Source: Spyradenecus sp045634445 (lineage in GTDB: Bacteria > Verrucomicrobiota > Kiritimatiellia > RFP12 > DVOR01). Taken from it: a stretch of DNA of 19,801 bases. Positions 1-6,342 of this stretch are shown here, piece after piece. A program made the translations under genes and the position numbers. Below the pieces are notes generated by a model. That model searched no databases. It was not told the DNA's origin and was given only the letters and a program-made list of their open reading frames with translations. Position 1 is the stretch's first letter. The number at the start of each line of letters is the position of its first letter. The stretch covers positions 1 through 19,801 of the forward strand of contig JAZRAG010000063.1 of assembly GCA_045634445.1 (NCBI GenBank). The letters are read 5' to 3'.

Positions 1-25
1 TGCGATCAAACAGCGACGAAGACAT
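1..25 (-). CDS. Start of an unidentified protein (partial, runs off the left edge)
   Basis: The reverse strand has an ATG at 25 followed by an open frame reading MSSSLFDR to the window edge. An AGAGGA ribosome-binding sequence lies just upstream, and a near-consensus promoter with an inverted repeat in the leader lies upstream of that. Only eight codons are visible, so no function can be given. The promoter and leader make a real gene start likely, but the frame is too short to prove it. Confidence 0.5.
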
Positions 26-49
26 AAGTCTATTCCTCTCTTAACGGTA

Positions 50-80
50 TTTTACGTGTACAAAAACACTCCACGTAAAA
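50..80 (-). promoter_or_regulatory. Inverted repeat in the leader of the partial left-edge gene
   Basis: TTTTACGTG (50-58) and CACGTAAAA (72-80) are perfect 9-bp inverted arms separated by 13 bp. They start a few bases downstream of the predicted transcription start (about 86) of the minus-strand gene. The element could be a repressor operator or a leader hairpin; the sequence cannot decide between these. Confidence 0.45.
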
Positions 81-92
81 ACATGACCACAT

Positions 93-121
93 ATTATACA
101 CAAATGTAACACAAACGTCAA
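93..121 (-). promoter_or_regulatory. Sigma70-type promoter of the partial left-edge gene
   Basis: On the reverse strand TTGACG (121-116, five of six consensus bases) is followed after 17 bp by a perfect TATAAT (98-93). Transcription would start near 86, about 60 nt before the ATG at 25. This is the strongest consensus promoter in the window besides the one before the TetR gene. Confidence 0.75.
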
Positions 122-148
122 ACCATCCCATAGCCTAAATAGTAAATG

Positions 149-162
149 CGCACACGTGTGCG
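149..162. repeat. 14-bp perfect palindrome, possible operator
   Basis: CGCACACGTGTGCG is a perfect palindrome just upstream of the minus-strand promoter at 93-121. A symmetric site of this size in a promoter region suggests a dimeric regulator. Two more inverted repeats follow within 80 bp: ATGATA/TATCAT at 198-211 and GCGCGC/GCGCGC at 219-234. No gene is seen between 26 and 365. Confidence 0.4.
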
Positions 163-316
163 AGAGAGGATTTGACGCTGGTTAGGTTAAATGAGGTATG
201 ATACATATCATTCATCAAGCGCGCCCACGCGCGCGAAGGATGTGCTTAGATTATACTGTGTGACGATTTATTTTGTTAGGAGGTCTGAGTGTTTTGCACA
301 ATGACAGTAATAAAAA

Positions 317-352
317 GAAAAAGCGCCTCGGTGGGAACCGAAGCGCTTTTTT
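317..352 (-). terminator. Rho-independent terminator of the thioredoxin-like gene
   Basis: Arms at about 320-335 and 337-350 pair as AAGCGC..CGGT / ACCG..GCGCTT with a small internal mismatch and a GGGA loop. Runs of A on the left and T on the right allow it to work in both directions. It lies 14 bp beyond the stop codon of the minus-strand gene at 366-896. Confidence 0.75.
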
Positions 353-365
353 CAATCTTGCCAGA

Positions 366-896
366 TTAGTGCTTACCCTTACAGGCGTCGGTGTGCTGGT
401 GTGTGCATTCAGCGGCCGTACCATGTATCATAAGGGCATTGATGGTTTCAGGCTTGATGGACATCGGGTGGCCTTGCCACACAATCTTACCATTGCGCAC
501 GGCAACCGCGTGGGGAATGCCAACAATCTTCAAGTAGTCGGCGAAGCGGTTATCAACATCATGTGCCTGTGCGTAGGTCGGCGGAACGCGTTGCTTGGAG
601 AAGAATTCCTTCAACTGCGCAGGGTTCTTGTTGGTTTCAACATTGACGCCTACGATCTTGACACCTTTGCCTTGGTAGCCTTTCCAGAGTTCTTCTGTGT
701 GGGGAATGGCACGAACGCAAGGACCGCACCAAGTGGCCCAACATTCAAAAATCCACAGTTCGTTGTTCGGCCAGGTTTGAGGCTTTTCACCTACGAACCA
801 AACGGTCGGCAATTTTTCCTGAGGGATGACATCGCCAACAGCTGCCATCAAGGGCAGGGTCAAGGCGCACACTAAAGCAAAGATGAGATTTTTCAT
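366..896 (-). CDS. Secreted thioredoxin-fold (TlpA-like) redox protein with Cys/His-rich tail
   Basis: The 176-residue product starts with a signal peptide (MKNLIFALVCALTLPLMAA). A thioredoxin fold follows, with the active site WCGPC at 56-60 and a cis-proline in GIPHA near 128. TlpA/ResA-type proteins act outside the cytoplasm as thiol-disulfide reductants, for example in cytochrome c maturation or disulfide repair; the partner here is unknown. The ATG at 896 was chosen over one at 944 because it begins the signal peptide and lies exactly at the predicted start of an extended -10 promoter, giving a leaderless message. The last 13 residues hold two Cys and three His (C164, H166, H168, C172, H176), an unusual tail that could bind metal. 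It stands alone with its own terminator. The fold is certain; the physiological role is not. Confidence 0.88.
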   Translation of the reverse strand: MKNLIFALVCALTLPLMAAVGDVIPQEKLPTVWFVGEKPQTWPNNELWIFECWATWCGPCVRAIPHTEELWKGYQGKGVKIVGVNVETNKNPAQLKEFFSKQRVPPTYAQAHDVDNRFADYLKIVGIPHAVAVRNGKIVWQGHPMSIKPETINALMIHGTAAECTHQHTDACKGKH

Positions 897-902
897 GTTG
901 TT

Positions 903-911
903 AATATACCA
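903..911 (-). promoter_or_regulatory. Extended -10 promoter of the thioredoxin-like gene
   Basis: The reverse strand reads TGGTATATT, an extended -10 element, ending six bases before the ATG at 896. The expected transcription start therefore coincides with the start codon. No convincing -35 or Shine-Dalgarno sequence is present, which fits a leaderless transcript. Confidence 0.5.
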
Positions 912-1288
912 AAAAAAGAAACCTAAAAACCACAAAACAAACAAAAAACACTAAAATGTGACCGAGGACACAATGAAGGGAAGAACGCATAGAAAATGTG
1001 CTCCGCAGGAGGACTTTGGGTAGAAATTCAATCACAAAACACGAGCGGCTACGCCGCAAAAATTAACCATAAAATACGAGTATTTGATGGCACAGTTGTT
1101 AGTTGTTGGTTGGTAGTTATTCATTGGGAAGATATCCTCGCTGCGCTCAAGTTTGAGAACTCTTGAAAGTGCTCTGCGGTGCAGGACTGCGAGGTTCTTT
1201 ACGTTAAATCGCTATCTCTGCTTTGTAAATTCTCGGTAGGATTTGAGCGCATCCTGTCGTTGCACAGCGGAGTTAATGAAGTGTAAAA
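912..1288. other. Gene-free stretch with small hairpins
   Basis: I see no credible gene here. Short GC-rich hairpins occur, for example GCGGC-TAC-GCCGC at 1048-1060. A nested structure lies at 1136-1194, where the outer arms CCTCGC/GCGAGG enclose TCAAG/CTTGA and CTGC/GCAG hairpins. A GTTGTTAGTTGTTGGTTGG-like low-complexity patch lies near 1094-1116. The stretch may be decayed or non-coding RNA-like sequence. Confidence 0.4.
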
Positions 1289-1292
1289 AATG

Positions 1293-1325
1293 AAAAAGCC
1301 TCGGGGTGAACCGAGGCTCTTTTTC
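1293..1325 (-). terminator. Rho-independent terminator of the rubrerythrin gene
   Basis: AGCCTCGG (1297-1304) and CCGAGGCT (1311-1318) form a perfect 8-bp stem with a 6-base loop. A-tracts on the left give a U-tract for minus-strand transcripts. It lies 18 bp beyond the rubrerythrin stop codon. The right-hand T-tract would also stop plus-strand transcription. Confidence 0.85.
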
Positions 1326-1342
1326 GCGGGATGCGCGAGAAC

Positions 1343-1876
1343 TTAGTAGTTCTGGGCTTCGAGTGCGAAGTATGCCTTGGGGTGCTTGCAGACGGGGCAG
1401 AGTTCCGGGGCCTTTTCGCTGATGACGATGGCGCCGCAGTTCAAGCATTCCCAACGGTTCTTGCCAGAACGGACGAAGACTTCGCCGGTTTCAATGTTCT
1501 TAGCGAGAGCGTTGTAGCGTTCTTCGTGGCGAGCTTCGACTTCGGCGACAGCGCGCATCTGGCGAGCGATTTCGGTGAAGCCTTCTGCTTCAGCTTCGTC
1601 GGCCATGCGCTTGTACATGTCGGTCCATTCGTAGTTTTCGCCTTCTGCAGCGGCCTTGAGGTTTTCAACGGTGGAACCGATGCCTTCGAGGTGCTTGAAC
1701 CACAACTTGGCGTGTTCCTTTTCGTTGTTGGCGGTTTCTTCGAAGATCTTAGCAATCTGCACATAACCTTCCTTCTTAGCTACTGAAGCGAAGTAGGTGT
1801 ACTTGTTACGTGCCTGAGATTCGCCTGCGAAAGCATCCCAGAGGTTCTTTTCGGTCTTGCTGCCTTTGAGTTCCAT
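1343..1876 (-). CDS. rbr: Rubrerythrin (diiron peroxidase with C-terminal rubredoxin domain)
   Basis: The 177-residue protein has the two rubrerythrin domains in normal order. An N-terminal ferritin-like four-helix bundle carries diiron ligands (E19 in FAGESQA, E52xxH55, E114xxH117). A C-terminal rubredoxin domain has C144xxC147 and C160xxC163. Rubrerythrins reduce hydrogen peroxide to water in the cytoplasm of anaerobes, with electrons passing through the rubredoxin iron. The ATG at 1876 was chosen over 1915 because GGAGA lies nine bases upstream and the protein then begins with the family-typical MELKGSKTEKNL. It is a single-gene unit with its own promoter, a candidate operator at the transcription start and a terminator. 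The length is slightly below the classical 191 residues, with nothing essential missing. Confidence 0.97.
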   Translation of the reverse strand: MELKGSKTEKNLWDAFAGESQARNKYTYFASVAKKEGYVQIAKIFEETANNEKEHAKLWFKHLEGIGSTVENLKAAAEGENYEWTDMYKRMADEAEAEGFTEIARQMRAVAEVEARHEERYNALAKNIETGEVFVRSGKNRWECLNCGAIVISEKAPELCPVCKHPKAYFALEAQNY

Positions 1877-1907
1877 TTTTTCTCTCCATGTTTTGTGTTG
1901 AATGTTT

Positions 1908-1924
1908 AAGGACACGTTGTCCTT
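1908..1924. promoter_or_regulatory. Inverted-repeat candidate operator of the rubrerythrin gene
   Basis: AAGGACA (1908-1914) and TGTCCTT (1918-1924) are perfect 7-bp arms with a 3-bp spacer. The site covers about +5 to +21 of the predicted transcript, where a bound repressor would block initiation or clearance. A peroxide- or redox-responsive repressor would suit the gene, but the regulator is not known. Confidence 0.5.
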
Positions 1925-1935
1925 TTGACAGCATT

Positions 1936-1965
1936 AATATACAACAACTCCGAGACAAATTGCAA
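1936..1965 (-). promoter_or_regulatory. Sigma70-type promoter of the rubrerythrin gene
   Basis: On the reverse strand TTGCAA (1965-1960) is followed after 18 bp by TATATT (1941-1936), putting the transcription start near 1929. The message would have a leader of about 53 nt containing the inverted repeat and a GGAGA ribosome-binding site. Confidence 0.6.
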
Positions 1966-2116
1966 GCACTTTTTGTAATTATTTCAAAATTAATTTATGA
2001 AGTGTTGAAATATCAATATTTTAAAGAATTAAATATTTTAAATTTGGGGCTGTTTTAGGGTGTTTCGCGTTGCTTAAGAGGCGTTTTCGAGAGGTTAAAA
2101 TAGGGAATTTAGAAAC
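1966..2116. other. AT-rich gene-free stretch
   Basis: No gene is visible. The left half is very AT-rich. One GGGCTGTTTT (2047-2056) matches the core of the 22-bp repeats described at 9683 and 17182, but it is a single copy here. Confidence 0.35.
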
Positions 2117-2118
2117 GA

Positions 2119-2149
2119 AAAAGCCTACAAGCGGATGCTTATAGGCTTT
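2119..2149 (-). terminator. Terminator downstream of tRNA-Lys
   Basis: AAGCCTACAAGC (2121-2132) and GCTTATAGGCTT (2137-2148) pair over 12 bp with one mismatch around a GGAT loop. On the minus strand the stem is followed by TTTCGTTTC. It lies a few bases past the CCA end of the tRNA. Confidence 0.75.
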
Positions 2150-2155
2150 AAAGGA

Positions 2156-2231
2156 TGGTCGGCCTCGCGGGGATCGAACCCGCGACCCCAACATTAAAAG
2201 TGTCGTGCTCTACCAACTGAGCTAGAGGCCG
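2156..2231 (-). tRNA. tRNA-Lys (anticodon UUU), CCA encoded
   Basis: The reverse strand folds as a complete cloverleaf. The acceptor CGGCCTC pairs with GAGGCCG over 7 bp. The D stem is GCTC/GAGC, and the anticodon stem CGACA/TGTTG has one G-U pair. The anticodon loop CTTTTAA has TTT at the anticodon positions. The T arm is GCGGG-TTCGATC-CCCGC. The discriminator is A and the 3' CCA is encoded in the DNA (2158-2156). The UUU anticodon decodes AAA/AAG lysine codons. Confidence 0.96.
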
Positions 2232-2243
2232 AAAACGCGCATA

Positions 2244-2272
2244 ATGGTAACAAATCCAAGGGGTAGAAGCAA
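2244..2272 (-). promoter_or_regulatory. Possible promoter of tRNA-Lys
   Basis: On the reverse strand TTGCTT (2272-2267) and TACCAT (2249-2244) are separated by 17 bp. They would start transcription about 6 nt before the tRNA 5' end. Matches to consensus are only partial, so this is tentative. Confidence 0.35.
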
Positions 2273-2387
2273 GGAATTTCTTTTAAATGCCCGCTTTTAC
2301 GTTGGATCGATGCGGTTTACGCGTGGGTTGCATTGGTATGATCGCGCGTTTTGAGGTGAAAAGAAGCGTGAGTAAAGGGAATGGATG

Positions 2388-2396
2388 TGATAGAAT
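2388..2396 (+). promoter_or_regulatory. Extended -10 promoter of the UDP-glucose dehydrogenase gene
   Basis: TGATAGAAT is an extended -10 element about 90 nt upstream of the ATG at 2485. No clear -35 is seen. Transcription from near 2403 would give an 80-nt leader ending in a GAGGGAAAG ribosome-binding sequence. Confidence 0.45.
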
Positions 2397-2484
2397 AATG
2401 TGAAAAGAATGTTTCAGTGCGGTATTTTTGCGACTGAGAACGTTTTTCGCGAGAGGCGTTAGGCTTGAGTTGAGCGAGGGAAAG

Positions 2485-3837
2485 ATGAATCGTAATATTG
2501 CTTGTATCGGTGCAGGGTATATTGGCGGCCCCACAATGGCTGTCATTGCTCAGAAGAATCCTGACCGTAAGGTAATGGTGGTTGATGTTTCTCAAGCGCG
2601 TATTGATGCATGGAATTCTGACGAACTTCCCATTTACGAGCCTGGTTTAAAGGAGATTGTGGACTCTTGCCGCGGTAAGAATCTCTTTTTCTCTACAGAT
2701 GTAGAAACTGCGATTCGCGAATGTGACATCATTTTTGTCTGCGTGAATACGCCAACGAAGACCTTCGGTGCGGGTGCTGGGTATGCTTCAGACTTGCAAT
2801 ACTGGGAAGCAGCTGCGCGTACGATTTCAAAAGAAGCGAATGGCGACAAGATTGTGGTGGAAAAATCCACGCTGCCTGTACGTACGGCAGACGCGATGGC
2901 GGCGGTCTTGCACACCCATCCTGAACATACCTTTACTGTGCTCTCCAATCCTGAATTCTTGGCAGAAGGCACGGCAGTGAATGACCTACTGAATCCCGAC
3001 CGTGTTTTGATTGGTGGACCGCAAGATGCGCGCGGCCAGGCAGCGATTGAGGCCTTGGCAGAGATTTACGCTACATGGGTCCCACGCGAACGCATTTTGG
3101 CGACGAACGTTTGGTCAAGCGAGATGTCCAAATTGGCTGCGAATGCAATGCTGGCGCAGCGCATTTCTTCAATGAACGCCTTTTCTGCGTTGTGCGAAGT
3201 CACGGGAGCTGATATTTCGGAAGTGGCCAATGTGCTTGGCATGGACCGCCGTATTGGTAAATACTTCTTGAAGGCAGGTCCTGGGTTTGGCGGTTCGTGC
3301 TTTAAGAAGGATGTTTTGAACCTCGTTTACCTCTGTCGTACCTATGGTTTAGACGACTGTGCAGACTATTGGGAACAGGTCATCCGCATGAATGACGCCC
3401 AACAACACCGTATCGTGGCGCGCACGGTTAAGGCGCTCTTTAATACCCTTGCGGGTAAGCGCATCGCACTCTTTGGGTTTGCTTTTAAGGCTAACACTGG
3501 CGACACGCGCGAAACGCCTGCGCTCGCAGTGGCCAATCTTCTCGCAGAAGAGCACGCCGACTTGGTGGTTACGGATCCGAAGGCCTTGGATAATGCTAAA
3601 CACGATTTAGCGCACGTCAAGACGGTAACCTTTGAAGCTGACCCTTATGCAGCGGCAGCAGGTGCGGATGCTATTCTTGTGATGACCGAGTGGGCGTGTT
3701 ATGCCGAACTCGATTGGCAGCGCATTTACAACGCTATGCGCCAACCCGCCATGCTCTTTGATACGCGCAATATCTTGGATCATGCCCAATTAAAACGCAT
3801 GGGATTCAATGTCCTTGCGGTGGGTAAAACCCTTTAA
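2485..3837 (+). CDS. ugd: UDP-glucose 6-dehydrogenase, eukaryote-like type
   Basis: This 450-residue cytoplasmic enzyme oxidises UDP-glucose to UDP-glucuronate with two NAD+, supplying precursors for capsule, exopolysaccharide or other glycans. The NAD-binding GAGYIGG is at 9-15, followed by VNTPTKT near 88-93, EFLAEGTA near 158-165 and the SSEMSKLAAN segment near 211-220. The catalytic cysteine is C272 in GFGGSCFKKD, and a C-terminal UDP-binding domain follows. The ATG at 2485 was chosen over 2428 because it opens the Rossmann fold directly and follows GAGGGAAAG. Many stretches (AWNS..LPIYEPGLKE, SCRGKNLFFST, FKKDVLNLVYLC) match the animal enzyme as I remember it, more closely than typical short bacterial Ugd. 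No capsule genes adjoin it; it forms a single unit ending at the shared terminator at 3861. Confidence 0.96.
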   Translation: MNRNIACIGAGYIGGPTMAVIAQKNPDRKVMVVDVSQARIDAWNSDELPIYEPGLKEIVDSCRGKNLFFSTDVETAIRECDIIFVCVNTPTKTFGAGAGYASDLQYWEAAARTISKEANGDKIVVEKSTLPVRTADAMAAVLHTHPEHTFTVLSNPEFLAEGTAVNDLLNPDRVLIGGPQDARGQAAIEALAEIYATWVPRERILATNVWSSEMSKLAANAMLAQRISSMNAFSALCEVTGADISEVANVLGMDRRIGKYFLKAGPGFGGSCFKKDVLNLVYLCRTYGLDDCADYWEQVIRMNDAQQHRIVARTVKALFNTLAGKRIALFGFAFKANTGDTRETPALAVANLLAEEHADLVVTDPKALDNAKHDLAHVKTVTFEADPYAAAAGADAILVMTEWACYAELDWQRIYNAMRQPAMLFDTRNILDHAQLKRMGFNVLAVGKTL

Positions 3838-3860
3838 GCGCACAATCGATTTGCTTATTC

Positions 3861-3892
3861 AAAAGCCCCAGCCAAACGGTCGGGGCTTTTTG
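3861..3892 (+). terminator. Bidirectional terminator between ugd and rsmB
   Basis: AAAAGCCCC (3861-3869) pairs with GGGGCTTTT (3882-3890), extended inward by GCC/GGT around an AAAC loop with one mismatch. T follows on the right and A precedes on the left, so it can end both the plus-strand dehydrogenase and the minus-strand rsmB operon, which converge here. Confidence 0.85.
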
Positions 3893-3943
3893 ATTTTATT
3901 GCGAATGTTACTAACGCTTTTGAGGGTAATCTCTCTGTGTCGT

Positions 3944-5146
3944 TTACCGACGCAACAACGCACACGCAAAGGCGCCATCGTGGCCTTTGCTAGGCAATTC
4001 ACGACGCATCTCGCCCTTTTCAAAGTCAGGATGACGCGCGAGAAATGCCTCAACTTGAGCCTCGTTTTCTTCGGGTTCAATTGAACACGTTGAGTACACC
4101 AAACGGCCACTAGGCTTGACTTGTGGAGCAAGATTATCCAAGAGGGCGCGTTGCGTCTGAAGGAGTTGGTCCAACTTCTGCGGTGTCCACGTCCAGCGCG
4201 CATCAGGTCTGCGACCAAAGACGCCGGTATTGCTACAGGGCACATCTAAGAGAATGGCATCAAAGGCGCCAAAGGTGGCGGTGGTAGCATCCTCTTGGCA
4301 GAGCGTTACACGCGTTTCTAAGCCACAACGGCGCACCGTGTCGCGCAATGTTTCAAGGCGACTTGCGCTAAATTCATTGGCGATGAGCGTGTCGTTTCCG
4401 CCTAAGCGTGCGGCGAGTTGGGCGGTTTTACCGCCAGGTGCGGCGCAGGCATCTAAGACATGCATCCCTGGTGTGACCGCCATAAGTTCAATTGCATGAC
4501 GCGTTGCCACATCTTGCACGACGAAGGCGCCTGTGTCATATCCCTCTAATTCCGCGATACGCGTATGGCGTGGCACGATAAAGGTGCCTTCGGGATCCAA
4601 TGGATGCGGTGTGCAAGCGCGCGGCGCTACGTGCGGAGGCAACGGCCTGACGCACACCTGCGGTGTCTCTACAAGCGCCTCTGCGATGGCGCGAGTGGCC
4701 TCCTCGCCAAAAGCAGCACACCAACGCGTCCACAGGATGCGCGGCACATCGCGACGCAAGTGTTCGGGTTGCGCTGCGAGTGCGGCCTGTAGGGTGGCTT
4801 TTTCACGTTGGATTCGACGCAAGACTGCGTTGACAAACTTCGCGGCATCGCGTCCAATCGGCTTGCTCGCTTCAACTGTTTCTGCGATGGCGGCGTGTTC
4901 TGCCATATTGGGCAACGCCAATAACTGCGCGGCACCCACCATAAGTGCGGCCCACAATTCGCCCGTGGGCATGCGTTTAACGCACTGTTTGAGCACCCAC
5001 TCCAAGGAACTCTTCTGACGTAACACTGCGCCCACAAGCTCTAATGCGTCGGCATGGTGTTGGGATTCTCGCAAGGCTTGTGCGGGGAAGGTGCCCATGG
5101 TGCGCCACAGTGCGAGCGCGAAAATAGCGTCTCTGCGAGCGCTCAT
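3944..5146 (-). CDS. rsmB: 16S rRNA (cytosine-5)-methyltransferase, RsmB/Sun family
   Basis: The 400-residue product has an N-terminal NusB-like helical domain (about 5-125) and a C-terminal RsmB/NOP2-type SAM methyltransferase domain. The SAM-binding loop is LDACAAPGGKT at 231-241. The two catalytic cysteines are C304 in DVPCSNTG and C354 in YSTCS. E. coli RsmB makes m5C967 of 16S rRNA; the target here should be the equivalent position. It is slightly shorter than the E. coli protein (about 429 residues), mostly at the N-terminus, with all catalytic parts present. The ATG overlaps the stop of the upstream aminotransferase gene as ATGA, so translation is probably coupled. It is the last gene of the four-gene minus-strand operon. 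Confidence 0.95.
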   Translation of the reverse strand: MSARRDAIFALALWRTMGTFPAQALRESQHHADALELVGAVLRQKSSLEWVLKQCVKRMPTGELWAALMVGAAQLLALPNMAEHAAIAETVEASKPIGRDAAKFVNAVLRRIQREKATLQAALAAQPEHLRRDVPRILWTRWCAAFGEEATRAIAEALVETPQVCVRPLPPHVAPRACTPHPLDPEGTFIVPRHTRIAELEGYDTGAFVVQDVATRHAIELMAVTPGMHVLDACAAPGGKTAQLAARLGGNDTLIANEFSASRLETLRDTVRRCGLETRVTLCQEDATTATFGAFDAILLDVPCSNTGVFGRRPDARWTWTPQKLDQLLQTQRALLDNLAPQVKPSGRLVYSTCSIEPEENEAQVEAFLARHPDFEKGEMRRELPSKGHDGAFACALLRR

Positions 5147-6330
5147 CGGCAGGCTTCCTTAAAGGCTGCTGCAGAACGGTGAATGATGTCCACTTCTACT
5201 GCGCAACAAAGACGGATGTAACCTAGCATGCCAAAGCCGCGACCTGGCACAGCGATGATGCCGTGTTCCATCAACTTCGCACAGAAGGCTACGTCATCAC
5301 CGCCTGGCGCCTTGGGGAAGAAGTAGAATGCGCCTGCAGGCAGGGTGAATTCAAGACCTGCATCGGTCAAGACCTGTGCCATTGCTTTACGGCGTTCGTC
5401 GTAAATCGAGAGATCAACGCGTTCATCCAAAAGCGCCATAGCGAGGCGTTGACCCAGAATCGGCGCATTCACGTAACCCAATGTGCGGTTGGTCATTGTG
5501 ACGGCGGCAAGCAAGGTGTCAATGCCCTCTAATGCGGGATTAAAGGCAATGTAACCGATGCGTTCGCCTGCGAGCGAGAGACTCTTTGAGAACGAGCCCA
5601 ACACCGCAGCGTAGGGCGACAACGACAAGATTGCGGGCACTTCCACGCCATCAAAGGCAAAGAGACGATAGGGTTCGTCAGAAAGCAAGTAAATGGGGCG
5701 TTCGCGTGTGGCGTTTAAGGCGTTGATGGCGTCAGCAAGACGTTTGACTGCGTCCTGACGATAAACGGCACCCGTGGGGTTGTTGGGCGAATTCAAGAGA
5801 ATTACGCGCGTCTTTTCGGTCACAGCGGCGAGAAGCGCGTCTACGTCCAACGCAAAGTCAGGGCCCTGCATCGGTACGGGTTTCAAGACACCGCCAAAAT
5901 GGCCGCAGTAGAAACCGTATTCTACGAAGTAAGGCGCGGGCACAAGCACTTCGTCACCCTTTTCAAGAATCGCGCGGAAAAAGGCCACCAATGCGCCAGC
6001 AGCGCCCACCGTAACGACCAAATGCTTACCTTTGAGGGTAGGGCAGGCTTGCTCAATGGCGAGTTTTTCTGCCAAGGCTTCACGGAACGCTGGCAACCCT
6101 GCATTCGGCATGTATCCCAAACCGCACGGACGCACTGCGTCATCTGCGAGCGTGTGCAATACTTCACGTGTCTTCGCAGGCGGCGGCACATCGGGATTTC
6201 CCAATGAGAAATCGAAGACATTCTCTGCGCCACGCGTTTGTTTGAGTTCTGCGCCTGCTTCAAACATTCGGCGAATCCACGAAGCATTCTGAAGCGCGGT
6301 TGCGATATCCGATGCAATTAACTGTGCCAT
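5143..6330 (-). CDS. PLP-dependent class I/II aminotransferase
   Basis: The 395-residue protein is a fold-type I aminotransferase. It has LGNPDVPPP near 43-51, SPNNPTG at 181-187, DEPYR at 218-222 and the Schiff-base lysine K249 in SFSKSLSLAGERIGY. A C-terminal GYIRLCC segment holds the substrate-carboxylate arginine. Such enzymes move an amino group from an amino acid to a 2-oxo acid in the cytoplasm. Aspartate, alanine or aromatic substrates are all possible and the sequence does not settle which. GGAG lies five bases before the ATG. It sits 12 nt after adenine deaminase and overlaps rsmB by four bases, so it is mid-operon. Neither neighbour points to a particular amino-acid pathway. Confidence 0.93.
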   Translation of the reverse strand: MAQLIASDIATALQNASWIRRMFEAGAELKQTRGAENVFDFSLGNPDVPPPAKTREVLHTLADDAVRPCGLGYMPNAGLPAFREALAEKLAIEQACPTLKGKHLVVTVGAAGALVAFFRAILEKGDEVLVPAPYFVEYGFYCGHFGGVLKPVPMQGPDFALDVDALLAAVTEKTRVILLNSPNNPTGAVYRQDAVKRLADAINALNATRERPIYLLSDEPYRLFAFDGVEVPAILSLSPYAAVLGSFSKSLSLAGERIGYIAFNPALEGIDTLLAAVTMTNRTLGYVNAPILGQRLAMALLDERVDLSIYDERRKAMAQVLTDAGLEFTLPAGAFYFFPKAPGGDDVAFCAKLMEHGIIAVPGRGFGMLGYIRLCCAVEVDIIHRSAAAFKEACR

Positions 6331-6342
6331 AACGTCTCCAAC

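Noticed and set aside
273..875. 200-codon plus-strand frame opposite the thioredoxin-like gene
   Set aside because: It mirrors a gene with a signal peptide and WCGPC site, starts with TTG and runs through a terminator.
1331..1786. 151-codon plus-strand frame over rubrerythrin
   Set aside because: It is antisense to an unmistakable rubrerythrin and its product has no family features.
2283..2595. Two overlapping minus-strand frames upstream of ugd
   Set aside because: They extend into the antisense of the ugd start, lack ribosome-binding sites and resemble no protein.
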